The notes beneath the pieces were generated by a model. It searched no databases and was not told the origin of the DNA. It was given only the letters and a program-made list of their open reading frames with translations. From Paenibacillus cymbidii (lineage in GTDB: Bacteria; Bacillota; Bacilli; Paenibacillales; NBRC-103111): a stretch of 64,000 nucleotides of DNA. This document shows, one piece after another, positions 28,201-35,237 of this stretch (positions within the stretch are counted from its first letter, which is position 1; each line of letters opens with the position of its first letter). A program made the translations under genes and the position numbers. The stretch is taken from assembly GCF_004764705.1 (NCBI RefSeq), contig NZ_SHLX01000001.1:62001-126000 (forward strand), given 5' to 3'.

Positions 28201-28387
28201 CATTCAGATTAATCGTAGTCACGTCCGGATTGGCCAAGTAGTCGGCGAGTTCCTCCGTATTGTTTGCCGTAACTTCCGGTCCGACGCTGGCTTGTGCCGC
28301 GGGCAGGTAGCTTCCCGCCATGATTGCACTTGCGAACAGACAAACAAGCAGGCACTTGGCAATGATGTTGTTGAAACGCGATCGCAT
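25280..28387 (-). CDS. S-layer-anchored beta-helix surface protein with Ig-like and SLH domains
   Basis: A 1035-residue exported protein. ATG 28387 is preceded by GAGGAGGG and begins a good signal peptide cleaved near 'AAQASVG' (about 33-35). Residues 40-450 look like a right-handed beta-helix with DUF-type 'NNTFVGTDYPN' turns; a bacterial Ig-like domain occupies about 480-567 ('SYEDTFPTFTGTAEAGSTV'), then a Ser/Thr/Pro linker, a region with 'VKVPASSLDDWSS', and three C-terminal SLH domains (about 836-990) with 'DGTFRPEQPVTRAELA', 'DGSFRPADNVTRAELA' and 'DGTFRPDRPVTRAEAV'. SLH domains tether it to pyruvylated wall polymer. The beta-helix may bind or cleave polysaccharide, but no active site is recognisable. 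Confidence 0.88.
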   Translation of the reverse strand: MRSRFNNIIAKCLLVCLFASAIMAGSYLPAAQASVGPEVTANNTEELADYLANPDVTTINLNGSTTYELDGTKIERNLTIKGNGATIQARNPLSDKIIRTDDNTIGPFNGVSVLLAVYKDFKLENVTLKGDSDPGNAEENHFIFAAIAVKDGGSLSLDTVTFSGFYNNDDSPGGDARSYGIFAEPGATATTVKHSSFGSSNAFRAAIAISGGTTLIDNNTFVGTDYPNRLEADDGYEYGIYLYGGTGTVKKNTISGFDSTHQDGYTSSGIATIAFMAADYAIYGNTLQGNGAGLDMQGTWTAYYPTPRPMKLRSSDSDPGLLLDSTNNAVTIGEALKAVNTFSGNLLYDVSAIVDQSDEVDLQKTDRINSSPQVFTPLGGYKSPFLSVTGVHANDATLLLPWNESTDPYDKRDILDAATNVTIERENDGQLFNVTEATYLLTGLANDSIGRYRLRMTHITDQSVSVTTYSQWVSVNTNIAPDVPIIATPANNSSYEDTFPTFTGTAEAGSTVIVRIDGVDHEVPANGLGQWTYTPTYLGYYGSHTVQVTARDAAGNVSAAATLTFVYQTSYVPTSSPTPAPSTTPKPPTRQVNVEVGPNGQSSNAAKVDITRTTGKDGTQTDTVQLGKAKVDEAAGKAQQNGKNTVRVVIDELPSSLADEQIVSLDKEAYAELAGKKLDLEIQTEQVTVKVPASSLDDWSSNDDLFFRLVPVRSSEDRSVAERRTLSAELVQQSADGRNVQLVGTPMTIETNLQNRPVALRFPINASAVPSGAAERASFLAGLAVYIEHSDGDKALERGTIVYDAQGNPVAIEIGVDKFSTFTIVSIAPEKLTHLPYINGYEDGTFRPEQPVTRAELAAMLDRLQPGAATGGAAAFPDVPAAYWGAAAIAHVQAAGLMKGDPDGSFRPADNVTRAELAVIAGRLQPQKASTGASVGSAAEPDDAAGHWAEAAIMQAIASGSLPALPDGTFRPDRPVTRAEAVTALNRLYSRGPLSGVKPPFADVPASSDAAAAIAEAAVAHDAFRQPDGSETAVN

Positions 28388-28418
28388 AAACACCCTCCTC
28401 GATTCATATAGGTCAATT

Positions 28419-28447
28419 GTATCATAACGATAAGTCGGGTGTACCAA
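28419..28447 (-). promoter_or_regulatory. Possible promoter of the SLH protein gene
   Basis: On the minus strand TTGGTA (28447-28442) and TGATAC (28424-28419) are spaced by 17 bp, 32 bp before the start codon at 28387. The region is strongly A/T-rich compared with its surroundings. Confidence 0.45.
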
Positions 28448-28518
28448 TTTTTTCAATTTTGGTTTCATTTTTCGACAGATACAAGTTGCTATTGGCGAGG
28501 CATTTGCGGGTGGCAGTT

Positions 28519-29736
28519 TCAGGCGCGGCCCATAATCGACTTGTCCTTGGGCAGCAGGAAAGCGATGGCACCAAGCAGCGGCAGCCAGGCGCAAACGTGC
28601 ATCATCGTCGAGATGCTGACGGCGTCGGCCGCCCATCCGAGCGCAACCGAACCGATCCCGCCGAGGCCGAACGACAGGCCGAAGAACAGCCCGGCAACGG
28701 TGCCGACGTGTCCCGGCAACATTTCTTGGGCGTAGACGATAATGACCGAAAACCCCGACATCAGAATCAGGCCAATGCAGGCGCACAACACGATCGCCCA
28801 GGCGTGGCCGGCATAAGGCAGCAGCAGCGAAAACGGCGCCGTGCCAAAAATCGACAGCCAAATGACCGGTTTGCGCCCGAAACGATCCGCCAGCGGACCG
28901 CCGAGCAGCGTGCCGACCATGCCGCCGAACTGCAGCACGAACAGGCATACCTGAGCTTGCTCCAGCGACAGGCCGAACCGTTCCATCGCGTAGAATACGT
29001 AGTACCCCGTCATGCTGGCCAAATAGACGAACTTGGAAAACAGGAGCAAAATAAGCACGGCAAACACGAACGTCACGTACCGGTTGCTGAAACGCCGCTC
29101 GGCGGTTGGCGCCGTCCGGTCCTTGCGCTCGCGGGCCGCCACTTGCCGTTTATACCACTTGCCGATCGCCAACTGTACGACTATGCCGATAACGGCGAGC
29201 GTGGCGAGCCAGATGAAGCCGCCTTGTCCCCGCGGAACGATGAAGAAGGCGATCAGCAGCGGCGCCAGCGTCTGGCCGGTATTGCCGCCAATCTGGAAAA
29301 TCGATTGGGCGAGCCCTTTGCTTCGGCCTGCGGCCATATGCGCGACGCGCGACGATTCTGGATGCAGGATCGAGGAGCCGACGCCGACCAGGGCTACCGC
29401 CCCCAGCAGCAGCATGAAGCTGCTCGCAAACGCCAAACCGACCATGCCGAGCAGCGTAAACAGCATGCCCAGCGGCAGCAGCAGCGGCATCGGCTTGCGG
29501 TCGGTATACCGGCCGATGAGCGGCTGCAGGATCGATGCGGTGATGTTCAGCGTAAAAGCGACCCAGCCGATCTGGGCAAAGCTCAAATCGAGCGACTGCC
29601 GGAAAACCGGAAATCCGGCCGGAACGGCGGCCTGCATCGCGTCGTTCAGCAAATGCGCGAAGCTGACGCCCAGCAGCATCACCGACGTACGCTTGGCCGA
29701 CTGCTGTACGGCCATGGAAGTGCTCATCGTGTTCAT
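28519..29736 (-). CDS. MFS transporter, fosmidomycin-resistance (Fsr) type
   Basis: A 405-residue membrane protein with about 12 hydrophobic segments. The Fsr subfamily is recognised by 'HLLNDAMQAAVPAGFPVF' in the first helix, 'HPESSRVAHMAAGRSKGLAQ' (near 116) and 'QIGGNTGQTLAPLL' (near 140). The ATG at 29736 is favoured because it begins just before the first helix; longer starts would read through the divergent promoter region. Members export fosmidomycin or other small amphiphilic compounds, and some export sugars or arabinose. The AraC-type regulator is transcribed divergently 135 bp away and is its probable controller. Confidence 0.82.
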   Translation of the reverse strand: MNTMSTSMAVQQSAKRTSVMLLGVSFAHLLNDAMQAAVPAGFPVFRQSLDLSFAQIGWVAFTLNITASILQPLIGRYTDRKPMPLLLPLGMLFTLLGMVGLAFASSFMLLLGAVALVGVGSSILHPESSRVAHMAAGRSKGLAQSIFQIGGNTGQTLAPLLIAFFIVPRGQGGFIWLATLAVIGIVVQLAIGKWYKRQVAARERKDRTAPTAERRFSNRYVTFVFAVLILLLFSKFVYLASMTGYYVFYAMERFGLSLEQAQVCLFVLQFGGMVGTLLGGPLADRFGRKPVIWLSIFGTAPFSLLLPYAGHAWAIVLCACIGLILMSGFSVIIVYAQEMLPGHVGTVAGLFFGLSFGLGGIGSVALGWAADAVSISTMMHVCAWLPLLGAIAFLLPKDKSIMGRA

Positions 29737-29827
29737 TGCGTTCACCCTATCCGTTTTTTTAGTCTTTATCGTAAAAAAATCGGACCGGTCTGTCGCCGTG
29801 AAAATTGCGGCGAATGAAAGCAACTTT

Positions 29828-29836
29828 TGCTATACT
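29828..29836 (+). promoter_or_regulatory. Extended -10 promoter element of the AraC regulator gene
   Basis: TGC-TATACT (29828-29836) matches an extended -10 box and lies 35 bp before ATG 29872. No good -35 box is seen; a TTGCGG at 29805 would be 20 bp away. The divergent MFS gene starts at 29736, so one regulator site could serve both. Confidence 0.5.
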
Positions 29837-29871
29837 GGGGAGATATCAGTCGCGAGGGCGGGGGAAGGGCG

Positions 29872-30678
29872 ATGATCGTCAAATTCGATACGCCGCAGAT
29901 GAAGCTGTGGAGAATCGAGCAGGAGCATAGCCACTCGACGCATATCCACGAGCGGGAGTTTCAAATTACGGTGCCGATTTACGGCACTTGCCGGTTCGCG
30001 GCGCGGCACCGCACGTATGAGCTGGCTTGCGGCGAAGGGTATGTGCAGTACCCGGCGGAGCCGCACGAGCTTCACATCGACGGCGGAATGGGCGTCATTG
30101 TGCTGCAGGTCGACCGGGACAGCTTCGCGTCGTTCAATCGGCAGCGGTCGTGGGAGCCGGAGCAGCGGCAGCGAATCGATCCCGCGAAGCTGAACGGCCA
30201 GTTCCGCAAATGGGCGACGACACTGCTGCTGCACGAGCAAACGGAGCCGCTTGCGGTGCAAGAGACGGAGACGCAGGTGCTTTATTATTTGTCGCGGGTG
30301 CTGAAGGGCAATCAGGCGCATCTGCGCGATGCCGCCGTTGCCAGCGCTTCCGCCGCCGATCGGCACTTGGCGCGGGCGCTGGATTATTTGCACGAGCATT
30401 TCACGGACAAAATCCAGCTCGACGAGCTGGCCGCAATTGCGCTGCGAAGCCGGTTTCATTTTATTCGTTCGTTCAAGGCTGCCCTTGGCATGACGCCGTA
30501 CCAGTACATGCTTGTGTTGCGCGTGGAAGAGGCGAAGGCGCAGCTCGGCAGCTCGGATGCCACGGTGACGGAGATCAGCTTCCGCATGGGCTTCGCGAGC
30601 ACGAGCCAGTTTTACCGCGCGTTCGTCAAAATGGTCGGCGCCACGCCGGAGCAGTACCGCAGCGGGCTTCGGCATTGA
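29872..30678 (+). CDS. AraC-family transcriptional regulator with cupin sensor domain
   Basis: A 268-residue regulator starting at ATG 29872 behind GGGGAAGGG. The N-terminal half is cupin-like ('HSHSTHIHEREFQITVPI', then 'YVQYPAEPHELH'), expected to bind a small ligand. The C-terminal HTH pair is at about 165-265: 'LDELAAIALRSRFHFIRSF' and 'TEISFRMGFASTSQFYRAF', ending 'GATPEQYRSG'. It is divergent from the MFS exporter gene and 25 bp before the DinB-like gene. It likely controls the exporter in response to the exported compound; the ligand is unknown. Confidence 0.87.
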   Translation: MIVKFDTPQMKLWRIEQEHSHSTHIHEREFQITVPIYGTCRFAARHRTYELACGEGYVQYPAEPHELHIDGGMGVIVLQVDRDSFASFNRQRSWEPEQRQRIDPAKLNGQFRKWATTLLLHEQTEPLAVQETETQVLYYLSRVLKGNQAHLRDAAVASASAADRHLARALDYLHEHFTDKIQLDELAAIALRSRFHFIRSFKAALGMTPYQYMLVLRVEEAKAQLGSSDATVTEISFRMGFASTSQFYRAFVKMVGATPEQYRSGLRH

Positions 30679-30703
30679 ATTTTGCAGAGAAGGGGAGAGG
30701 CCG

Positions 30704-31177
30704 TTGAACGGCGATTTTCACCGGGACTGGCTGTCCGGCAAATTCGAGGAAATTCGCAGACGGCTGTTGCTGGCTTTGCGGCAGCTTGACGACGAGCAGG
30801 TGAATTGGCGTCCGGATCGTACGAGCCACAGTATTGCGACCTTGATCCGGCATATCGAAGGCAATATCCAGGAGCGGTTCTTGAAGGGTATTTTGAGGCA
30901 GGAAGTGCAGCGGAACCGGGAGGAGGAGTTGTTGCCCGTTTGCTTGCGCAGAGAGGAACTCGAGCGCATCGTGCAGGAACGATTCGCCAGCGTAATCGAA
31001 ACGGTGGCCACGATAACCGACGAAACGCTGCTGGGCAAGCAGCAAGTTCGCAGCCGTGAGCGCACGAACCTCGATATGCTGCACCAATGCGCGGCTCACT
31101 ACTCCGAGCATATGGGGCAAATTTTCTACATTGCCAAACATCTGTTGCAGGAGCGTTATCGTTCGACGTCGATCTGA
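30704..31177 (+). CDS. DinB/DUF1572-like four-helix-bundle protein
   Basis: A 157-residue protein with a TTG start at 30704, AAGGGGAG being 8 bases upstream. The pattern 'VNWRPDRTSHSIATLIRHIE', a central 'LERIVQERFASVIETVATI', and C-terminal 'QCAAHYSEHMGQIFYIAK' fit DinB/YfiT-like metal-binding helical bundles, with His near 47 and two His near 125-129 as possible ligands. Family members include bacillithiol- or mycothiol-dependent transferases and damage-induced proteins. It follows the AraC regulator and may be co-transcribed with it. No substrate can be named. Confidence 0.7.
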   Translation: MNGDFHRDWLSGKFEEIRRRLLLALRQLDDEQVNWRPDRTSHSIATLIRHIEGNIQERFLKGILRQEVQRNREEELLPVCLRREELERIVQERFASVIETVATITDETLLGKQQVRSRERTNLDMLHQCAAHYSEHMGQIFYIAKHLLQERYRSTSI

Positions 31178-31200
31178 AAACGCGGGCCGCCGGGATTGGA

Positions 31201-31404
31201 GCAAATAAGGCGGAAAAACCGGCTTAAATCGCCGTCGGTGCCCCAGTCGGAGCAAATAAGGCGGAAAAACCGACTTAAATCGCTGCCATCGCACTGAACG
31301 GAGCAAATAAGGCGGAAAAACCAACTTAAATCGCTGTCGTCGCATGGAACGAAGCAAATAAGCTGGAAAAACCGGCTTGAATCGCTGTCGACTTCCAGAA
31401 CGAG
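31201..31404. repeat. Four-copy 51-bp tandem repeat array
   Basis: Four copies of a 51-bp unit start exactly at 31201, 31252, 31303 and 31354. Each begins with 'gcaaataagg.ggaaaaacc' and ends in a more variable spacer. Each core can pair as a short dyad (AAG-CGG/CCG-CTT type) with one mismatch or a G-T pair around an AAAAA loop. The units resemble, in plan and length, the four-dyad blocks elsewhere in the window. The last unit runs into the broken GNAT gene. Confidence 0.9.
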
Positions 31405-31626
31405 TATCCCGCCTCATTCCAATGCAGCACCTCGATATCGATTTGTTCGGCGCCGACGGTTTCAAGCAGCTTCGCAAACGCCAACTTCCCGTAGCCCTTA
31501 CTTCTGCTGTCGCGACCAATGAAAAAGTGCCGCAATCGGGTTGTCGTGCCGCTCATCTTCAATCAGCTGCTTGTTCAATGCGGCAAGGAGAGGCAGATCG
31601 CCGTCCGTGCAGGATCGAATGTTCAT
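31390..31626 (-). pseudogene. GNAT acetyltransferase pseudogene (internal deletion and lost 3' end)
   Basis: From ATG 31626 the frame gives a typical GNAT N-terminus, 'MNIRSCTDGDLPLLAALNKQ' then 'LIEDERHDNP', and then shifts. A second frame gives the C-terminal part, 'FFIGRDSRSKGYGKLAFAKL', 'DIEVLHWNEAGYSFWKS'. About 80-90 residues expected between the two parts are missing, and the deletion changed the frame. After 'FWKS' the sequence enters the 51-bp repeat array, so the end of the gene is also gone. It lies 20 bp downstream of the YdeI-like gene. A non-functional remnant is the simplest reading. Confidence 0.8.
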
Positions 31627-31645
31627 TTCATTCACAAGCCCCTTC

Positions 31646-32239
31646 CTAATCGTTTAACCCTTTGCCTTCGAGAATGTGCGGCACGTATTTGTCCACTCTG
31701 GCGGCGCGGGTTTTCGATTGTTTCGGCTGGGCAAAGTAAAACAAATACCCCTTTTGCCGCCCCGCCGTCAACGCGGCGAATGCCGCTTTCAAGGCGGGCA
31801 TTTCTTCGCATTTCCGCGCAAATTCCTCCGGCACGGCGTAATCCTCCGTCTTTTTCAAGCTCACCTGCAGCCCGGCTTTTTCCACTTCGATCGCTGCCCG
31901 GATATACGCTTGCACAATGTCCGCCTGCGCCGCGATTTCCTCCACGCCCGTGAAGCGGATTTGGCGCGCCGCCTGCACATGCTCCGTCTGCTGGATCAGG
32001 ATGCCGCGAGCATCCGGGATCAAGGCGCCCTTGTGAAACAACAGCGCGCAGTATTCGTTGAACCCGTGGATCAGCACGATGTTTTTGTTCCCGAACGTGT
32101 AGCAGGGATGCATCCACTTGAAATCTTCGGTCAACCCGCAGCCAAGCGCGATTTCCCGCAGCAGCTCGAATTCTTCCTTCCACTTGCGTGCCTTTCTTAG
32201 AAACCCGTCCACCTTGGGATTCCTTATAACGGTTGTCAT
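31646..32239 (-). CDS. YdeI/DUF1801-type protein (OmpD-associated family)
   Basis: A 197-residue protein with GAGAGGGG before the ATG. 'FLRKARKWKEEFELLREIAL' and 'DFKWMHPCYTFGNKNIVLIH' in the N-terminal half fit the DUF1801 fold, and the C-terminal part 'VPEEFARKCEEMPALKAAFA', 'LTAGRQKGYLFYFAQPKQSK' and 'RAARVDKYVPHILEGKGL' is the bacteriocin-protection YdeI signature. The family is widespread in soil Firmicutes; its biochemical role is not established. It is monocistronic, or was followed by the GNAT pseudogene. Confidence 0.8.
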   Translation of the reverse strand: MTTVIRNPKVDGFLRKARKWKEEFELLREIALGCGLTEDFKWMHPCYTFGNKNIVLIHGFNEYCALLFHKGALIPDARGILIQQTEHVQAARQIRFTGVEEIAAQADIVQAYIRAAIEVEKAGLQVSLKKTEDYAVPEEFARKCEEMPALKAAFAALTAGRQKGYLFYFAQPKQSKTRAARVDKYVPHILEGKGLND

Positions 32240-32449
32240 CCAGATTCCCCTCTCATCGTTGCCCGGTGCCGGACAAGGCTCGAGCTTACCCCCTCATCGT
32301 ACCACAAATGGTGCCGTTCATGCCGTCAGCCGTTCCCGATTCGCTTCGATTTCCCGCGAATTTCGCTCCATTGCCCCGTCCGCCGCAACATGGCATCAAA
32401 GGATAAGGCGTAGCCAATGTTCAATATTTCCCCCGCAGAGCGCAGACCG

Positions 32450-32475
32450 CATAATGAAGGCGTAGGAACATTATG
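32450..32475. promoter_or_regulatory. Inverted repeat upstream of binding protein 3
   Basis: CATAATG (32450-32456) and CATTATG (32469-32475) form a perfect 7-bp inverted repeat with a 12-bp centre, 24 bp before ATG 32499. It could be an operator or an mRNA leader hairpin. The 259-bp gap between the divergent genes holds no other recognisable feature. Confidence 0.4.
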
Positions 32476-32498
32476 CATAGATCATGGAGGGGAAGGAA

Positions 32499-34238
32499 AT
32501 GGCAAGCAAGAAAGCCAGTATTTCGGCTTTGGCGGCAATGATGGCGCTTTCCGCCGCGCTCGCGGCATGTTCGAGCAAAAAAGAGGAGCCCGGCGCGTCG
32601 TCTTCCGCATCGCCGTCGTCATCGACAGCGGCTTCGGCGTCGGCAAGCCCCGCGGCTCCGGCGGCAGCGGACGGCCCGCTCGGCAAATATGCGTCGCCGA
32701 TCAACATCACAACGGTGCGCAGCACGAATCCGTCTGCCGTATATCCGGATGGCGACTCGATCGACAACAACACCTGGTACCGCGAATACCAGAATTCGCT
32801 GAACATCAAGGTGACGAACAAGTGGGCCGTCACCGACCCGCAGTATGCGAACAAAATCACTGTCTCGATGGTCGCCAACGACTTGCCGGACATTTTCCAA
32901 GTCGACCCCCAGCAGTTGAAAATTTTGGTCGACGCCAATCAAATCGCCGACTTGACGAACGTGTACAACAAATACGCTTCCGACCTGACGAAAAAAGCGA
33001 TGGACCAATCGGGCGGCATTATGAAACAAGCCGGTACGTTCAACGGCAAGCTGATGGGACTGGCGCAGGACGGCGGCGCCCAAAGCGACATGCAGATGAT
33101 TTACGTGCGCAAGGACTGGCTTGACAAGCTGGGTCTGCAGCCGCCCAAAACGATCGATGACGTGATCAAAATCGCCATCGCGTTCGCCAACGACGATCCG
33201 GACGGCAACGGCAAGAAGGACACGTTCGGCCTCAGCCTCGACTACAACCTGTGGAACGGCTGGTCCGGACTTGACGGTTTCTTCAACGCATACCACGCCT
33301 ATCCGTACAATCCGGCCAAAGGCTCCGGCACGCAGCTCATGTTCCTCAAGGGCTCGGACGGCAAACCGGTGCTCGCCGATACGCTCCCGGAAGTAAAGAC
33401 GGCGCTAGGCAAGCTTGCGGAACTGTATAAAGCCGGTGCGATCAATCCGGAATTTAGCACGATCGACGGCAACAAATCGGCGACGGTCGCCACCTCCGGA
33501 AAAGTCGGCATGACGTTCGGCGCCACATTCGTTCCTTCCTGGCCGATCAACAACATGAAGAAGGACGATCCGAAAGTAGACTGGCAAGTGTATCCGCTCG
33601 TTTCGGCCGACGACAAGCCGCTGATGGTGCAAAGCATGTCCGGCTTGCCGAAAAAGTTTATCGTAGTGGGCAAGAACAGCAAAAACCCGGAAGCCGTCAT
33701 CAAAATGCTGAACCTGTACATGGAGAAGCTGCTTGGCCCGAATCCGGACGAAAAATACCATGCTGTCGTCGTCAATGGCAAAAATGCCGATATTTTCAAC
33801 CAGGCGGTCGTCAAATCCGGCTTCGCCGACACGAACGTCAATGACGGCACCGCCGTACGCGAAGCGCTGAAATCGGGCGATACGTCCAAGCTTTCGGCAG
33901 CGGCCAAGACGTACTATGAAAAAATCAAGCTGTATCAAGGCGGCGACCTGACCCAGTGGTGGCAATACGTGACTTGGACGGAAGGCGGCGCTTACGACAT
34001 CCTCGGTCAGTACATGAAGAAGAACATGGTCATCACGTCCGCATACTACGGGCAGCCGACGGCGACGATGGTTTCCAAGGGCCCGTCGCTGCGCGACCTG
34101 GAAGCGACGACCTTCACCAAAATCATTATGGGCTCCCTGCCGCCCGACGCGTTCGACACCGAATTCGTCGCCAAATGGAAGGCCCAGGGCGGCAACGATA
34201 TTTTGCAGGAAGTGGCCGAAAGCGGAAGCTTCAAATGA
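32499..34238 (+). CDS. Extracellular sugar-binding lipoprotein of ABC importer, system 3
   Basis: A 579-residue solute-binding protein; ATG 32499 follows GGAGGGGAAGG with good spacing. The signal peptide ends in the lipobox 'LAAC' (Cys near 23), then a Ser/Ala-rich tether. It is a close paralogue of the protein at 22203, alignable from the 'TTVR'/'SIVR' segment to the C-terminus. The loop 'DPDGNGKKDTFGLSL' near 236 is typical of the family. Two permease genes follow, so this is the binding component of a complete importer apart from the ATPase. No two-component genes adjoin it; the pair at 18782-22178 may regulate it. Confidence 0.9.
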   Translation: MASKKASISALAAMMALSAALAACSSKKEEPGASSSASPSSSTAASASASPAAPAAADGPLGKYASPINITTVRSTNPSAVYPDGDSIDNNTWYREYQNSLNIKVTNKWAVTDPQYANKITVSMVANDLPDIFQVDPQQLKILVDANQIADLTNVYNKYASDLTKKAMDQSGGIMKQAGTFNGKLMGLAQDGGAQSDMQMIYVRKDWLDKLGLQPPKTIDDVIKIAIAFANDDPDGNGKKDTFGLSLDYNLWNGWSGLDGFFNAYHAYPYNPAKGSGTQLMFLKGSDGKPVLADTLPEVKTALGKLAELYKAGAINPEFSTIDGNKSATVATSGKVGMTFGATFVPSWPINNMKKDDPKVDWQVYPLVSADDKPLMVQSMSGLPKKFIVVGKNSKNPEAVIKMLNLYMEKLLGPNPDEKYHAVVVNGKNADIFNQAVVKSGFADTNVNDGTAVREALKSGDTSKLSAAAKTYYEKIKLYQGGDLTQWWQYVTWTEGGAYDILGQYMKKNMVITSAYYGQPTATMVSKGPSLRDLEATTFTKIIMGSLPPDAFDTEFVAKWKAQGGNDILQEVAESGSFK

Positions 34239-34251
34239 TGCGCAATTGCGA

Positions 34252-34282
34252 GGGGGACGGGGGGCGGCGCCTTTCGTCCCCC
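34252..34282 (+). promoter_or_regulatory. Intercistronic hairpin between binding protein and permease genes
   Basis: A perfect 8-bp stem GGGGGACG / CGTCCCCC (34252-34259 / 34275-34282) without a T run lies in the 72-bp gap. Its position matches the hairpin at 15068 in system 1, suggesting the same differential-expression role. Confidence 0.5.
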
Positions 34283-34310
34283 GTTTCACATGGAACGGGA
34301 GGAACCGGTT

Positions 34311-35210
34311 ATGTTTCGTAAAAAGTGGCGGATTGAGCTGCCCATGCATCTGATGATTTTGCCGGGCCTCGTGATGGTCCTGATCTTCTGCTACATCCCC
34401 ATGGCCGGTCTTTCCATCGGGTTTCAGGATTTTAAGCCGACGAGCGGCTTGTTCGGCTCCGAGTGGGTCGGACTTAAGCATTTCAAGTACGTGTACAGCT
34501 TGCCGCAAACGACGCAGGTCATTCGCAACACGGTGGTTATCGCCGTGATGAAAATTGCAGCAGGTCTCATTGCGCCGATCGGAACGGCGCTGCTGCTGAA
34601 TGAAATCCGCAAACGCTGGTTTAAACGAACCGTTCAAACCGTTATTTATATGCCGCACTTTTTGTCTTGGGTCATTTTGTCCGGCATTCTCCTGGACGTG
34701 CTGTCGCCGAACACGGGCATTCTGAACCAGACGCTAAGCTCGATCGGAATCAAGCCGATTTATTTTCTCGGCAATGAGCACTGGTTTCCGTATGTAATGG
34801 TCATTACGAACGAGTGGAAGGAATTCGGCTTCGGCACGATCGTGTACCTGGCTGCGCTCACCAGCATCAATCCGGCGCTGTACGAGGCGGCTGTCATCGA
34901 TGGCGCAACGCGGCTGCAGCAGACGCGCTACGTGACGCTGCCCGGCATGCTGCCGATCATCATTCTGATGACGACGCTCAGTCTCGGCAACGTATTGAAC
35001 GCGGGCTTCGAGCAGGTGTTCAACCTGTACAGCCCGTCGGTTTATTCGACGGGGGACATCCTCGACACGTATGTGTACCGGCTCGCGATGATTAATGCGC
35101 AGTTCAGCGTAGCGACGGCAGTCAGCATTTTCAAATCGGTCATCTCGTTCTTTATGATTTCGATATCTTACCTGATCGCGTATCGGGTCGCCAATTACCG
35201 CATCTTCTAG
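34311..35210 (+). CDS. ABC sugar importer permease (LplB-like), system 3
   Basis: A 299-residue membrane protein from ATG 34311, behind GGGAGGAA. Six hydrophobic segments are visible; the EAA loop reads 'YEAAVIDGATRLQQTRYVTL' near 190-209. 'YMPHFLSWVILSGILLDVLS' near 110 is a well-conserved stretch of this subfamily. Co-transcribed with the binding protein upstream and the second permease 28 bp downstream. Confidence 0.9.
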   Translation: MFRKKWRIELPMHLMILPGLVMVLIFCYIPMAGLSIGFQDFKPTSGLFGSEWVGLKHFKYVYSLPQTTQVIRNTVVIAVMKIAAGLIAPIGTALLLNEIRKRWFKRTVQTVIYMPHFLSWVILSGILLDVLSPNTGILNQTLSSIGIKPIYFLGNEHWFPYVMVITNEWKEFGFGTIVYLAALTSINPALYEAAVIDGATRLQQTRYVTLPGMLPIIILMTTLSLGNVLNAGFEQVFNLYSPSVYSTGDILDTYVYRLAMINAQFSVATAVSIFKSVISFFMISISYLIAYRVANYRIF

Positions 35211-35237
35211 CATGAGCGCCGGGTGGGAGGATTTCCG

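Noticed and set aside
28388..28948. N-terminal extension of the SLH protein frame into the MFS gene region
   Set aside because: The frame stays open upstream of 28387, but it runs antisense to the MFS gene and lacks a ribosome binding site. A GAGGAGGG site, a signal peptide and a promoter all support ATG 28387.
30626..31519. Minus-strand frame with a 17-residue repeat over the 51-bp array and the DinB-like gene
   Set aside because: It is an open frame because 51 is a multiple of 3 and stop codons are absent by chance. It is antisense to the DinB-like gene and has no credible start.
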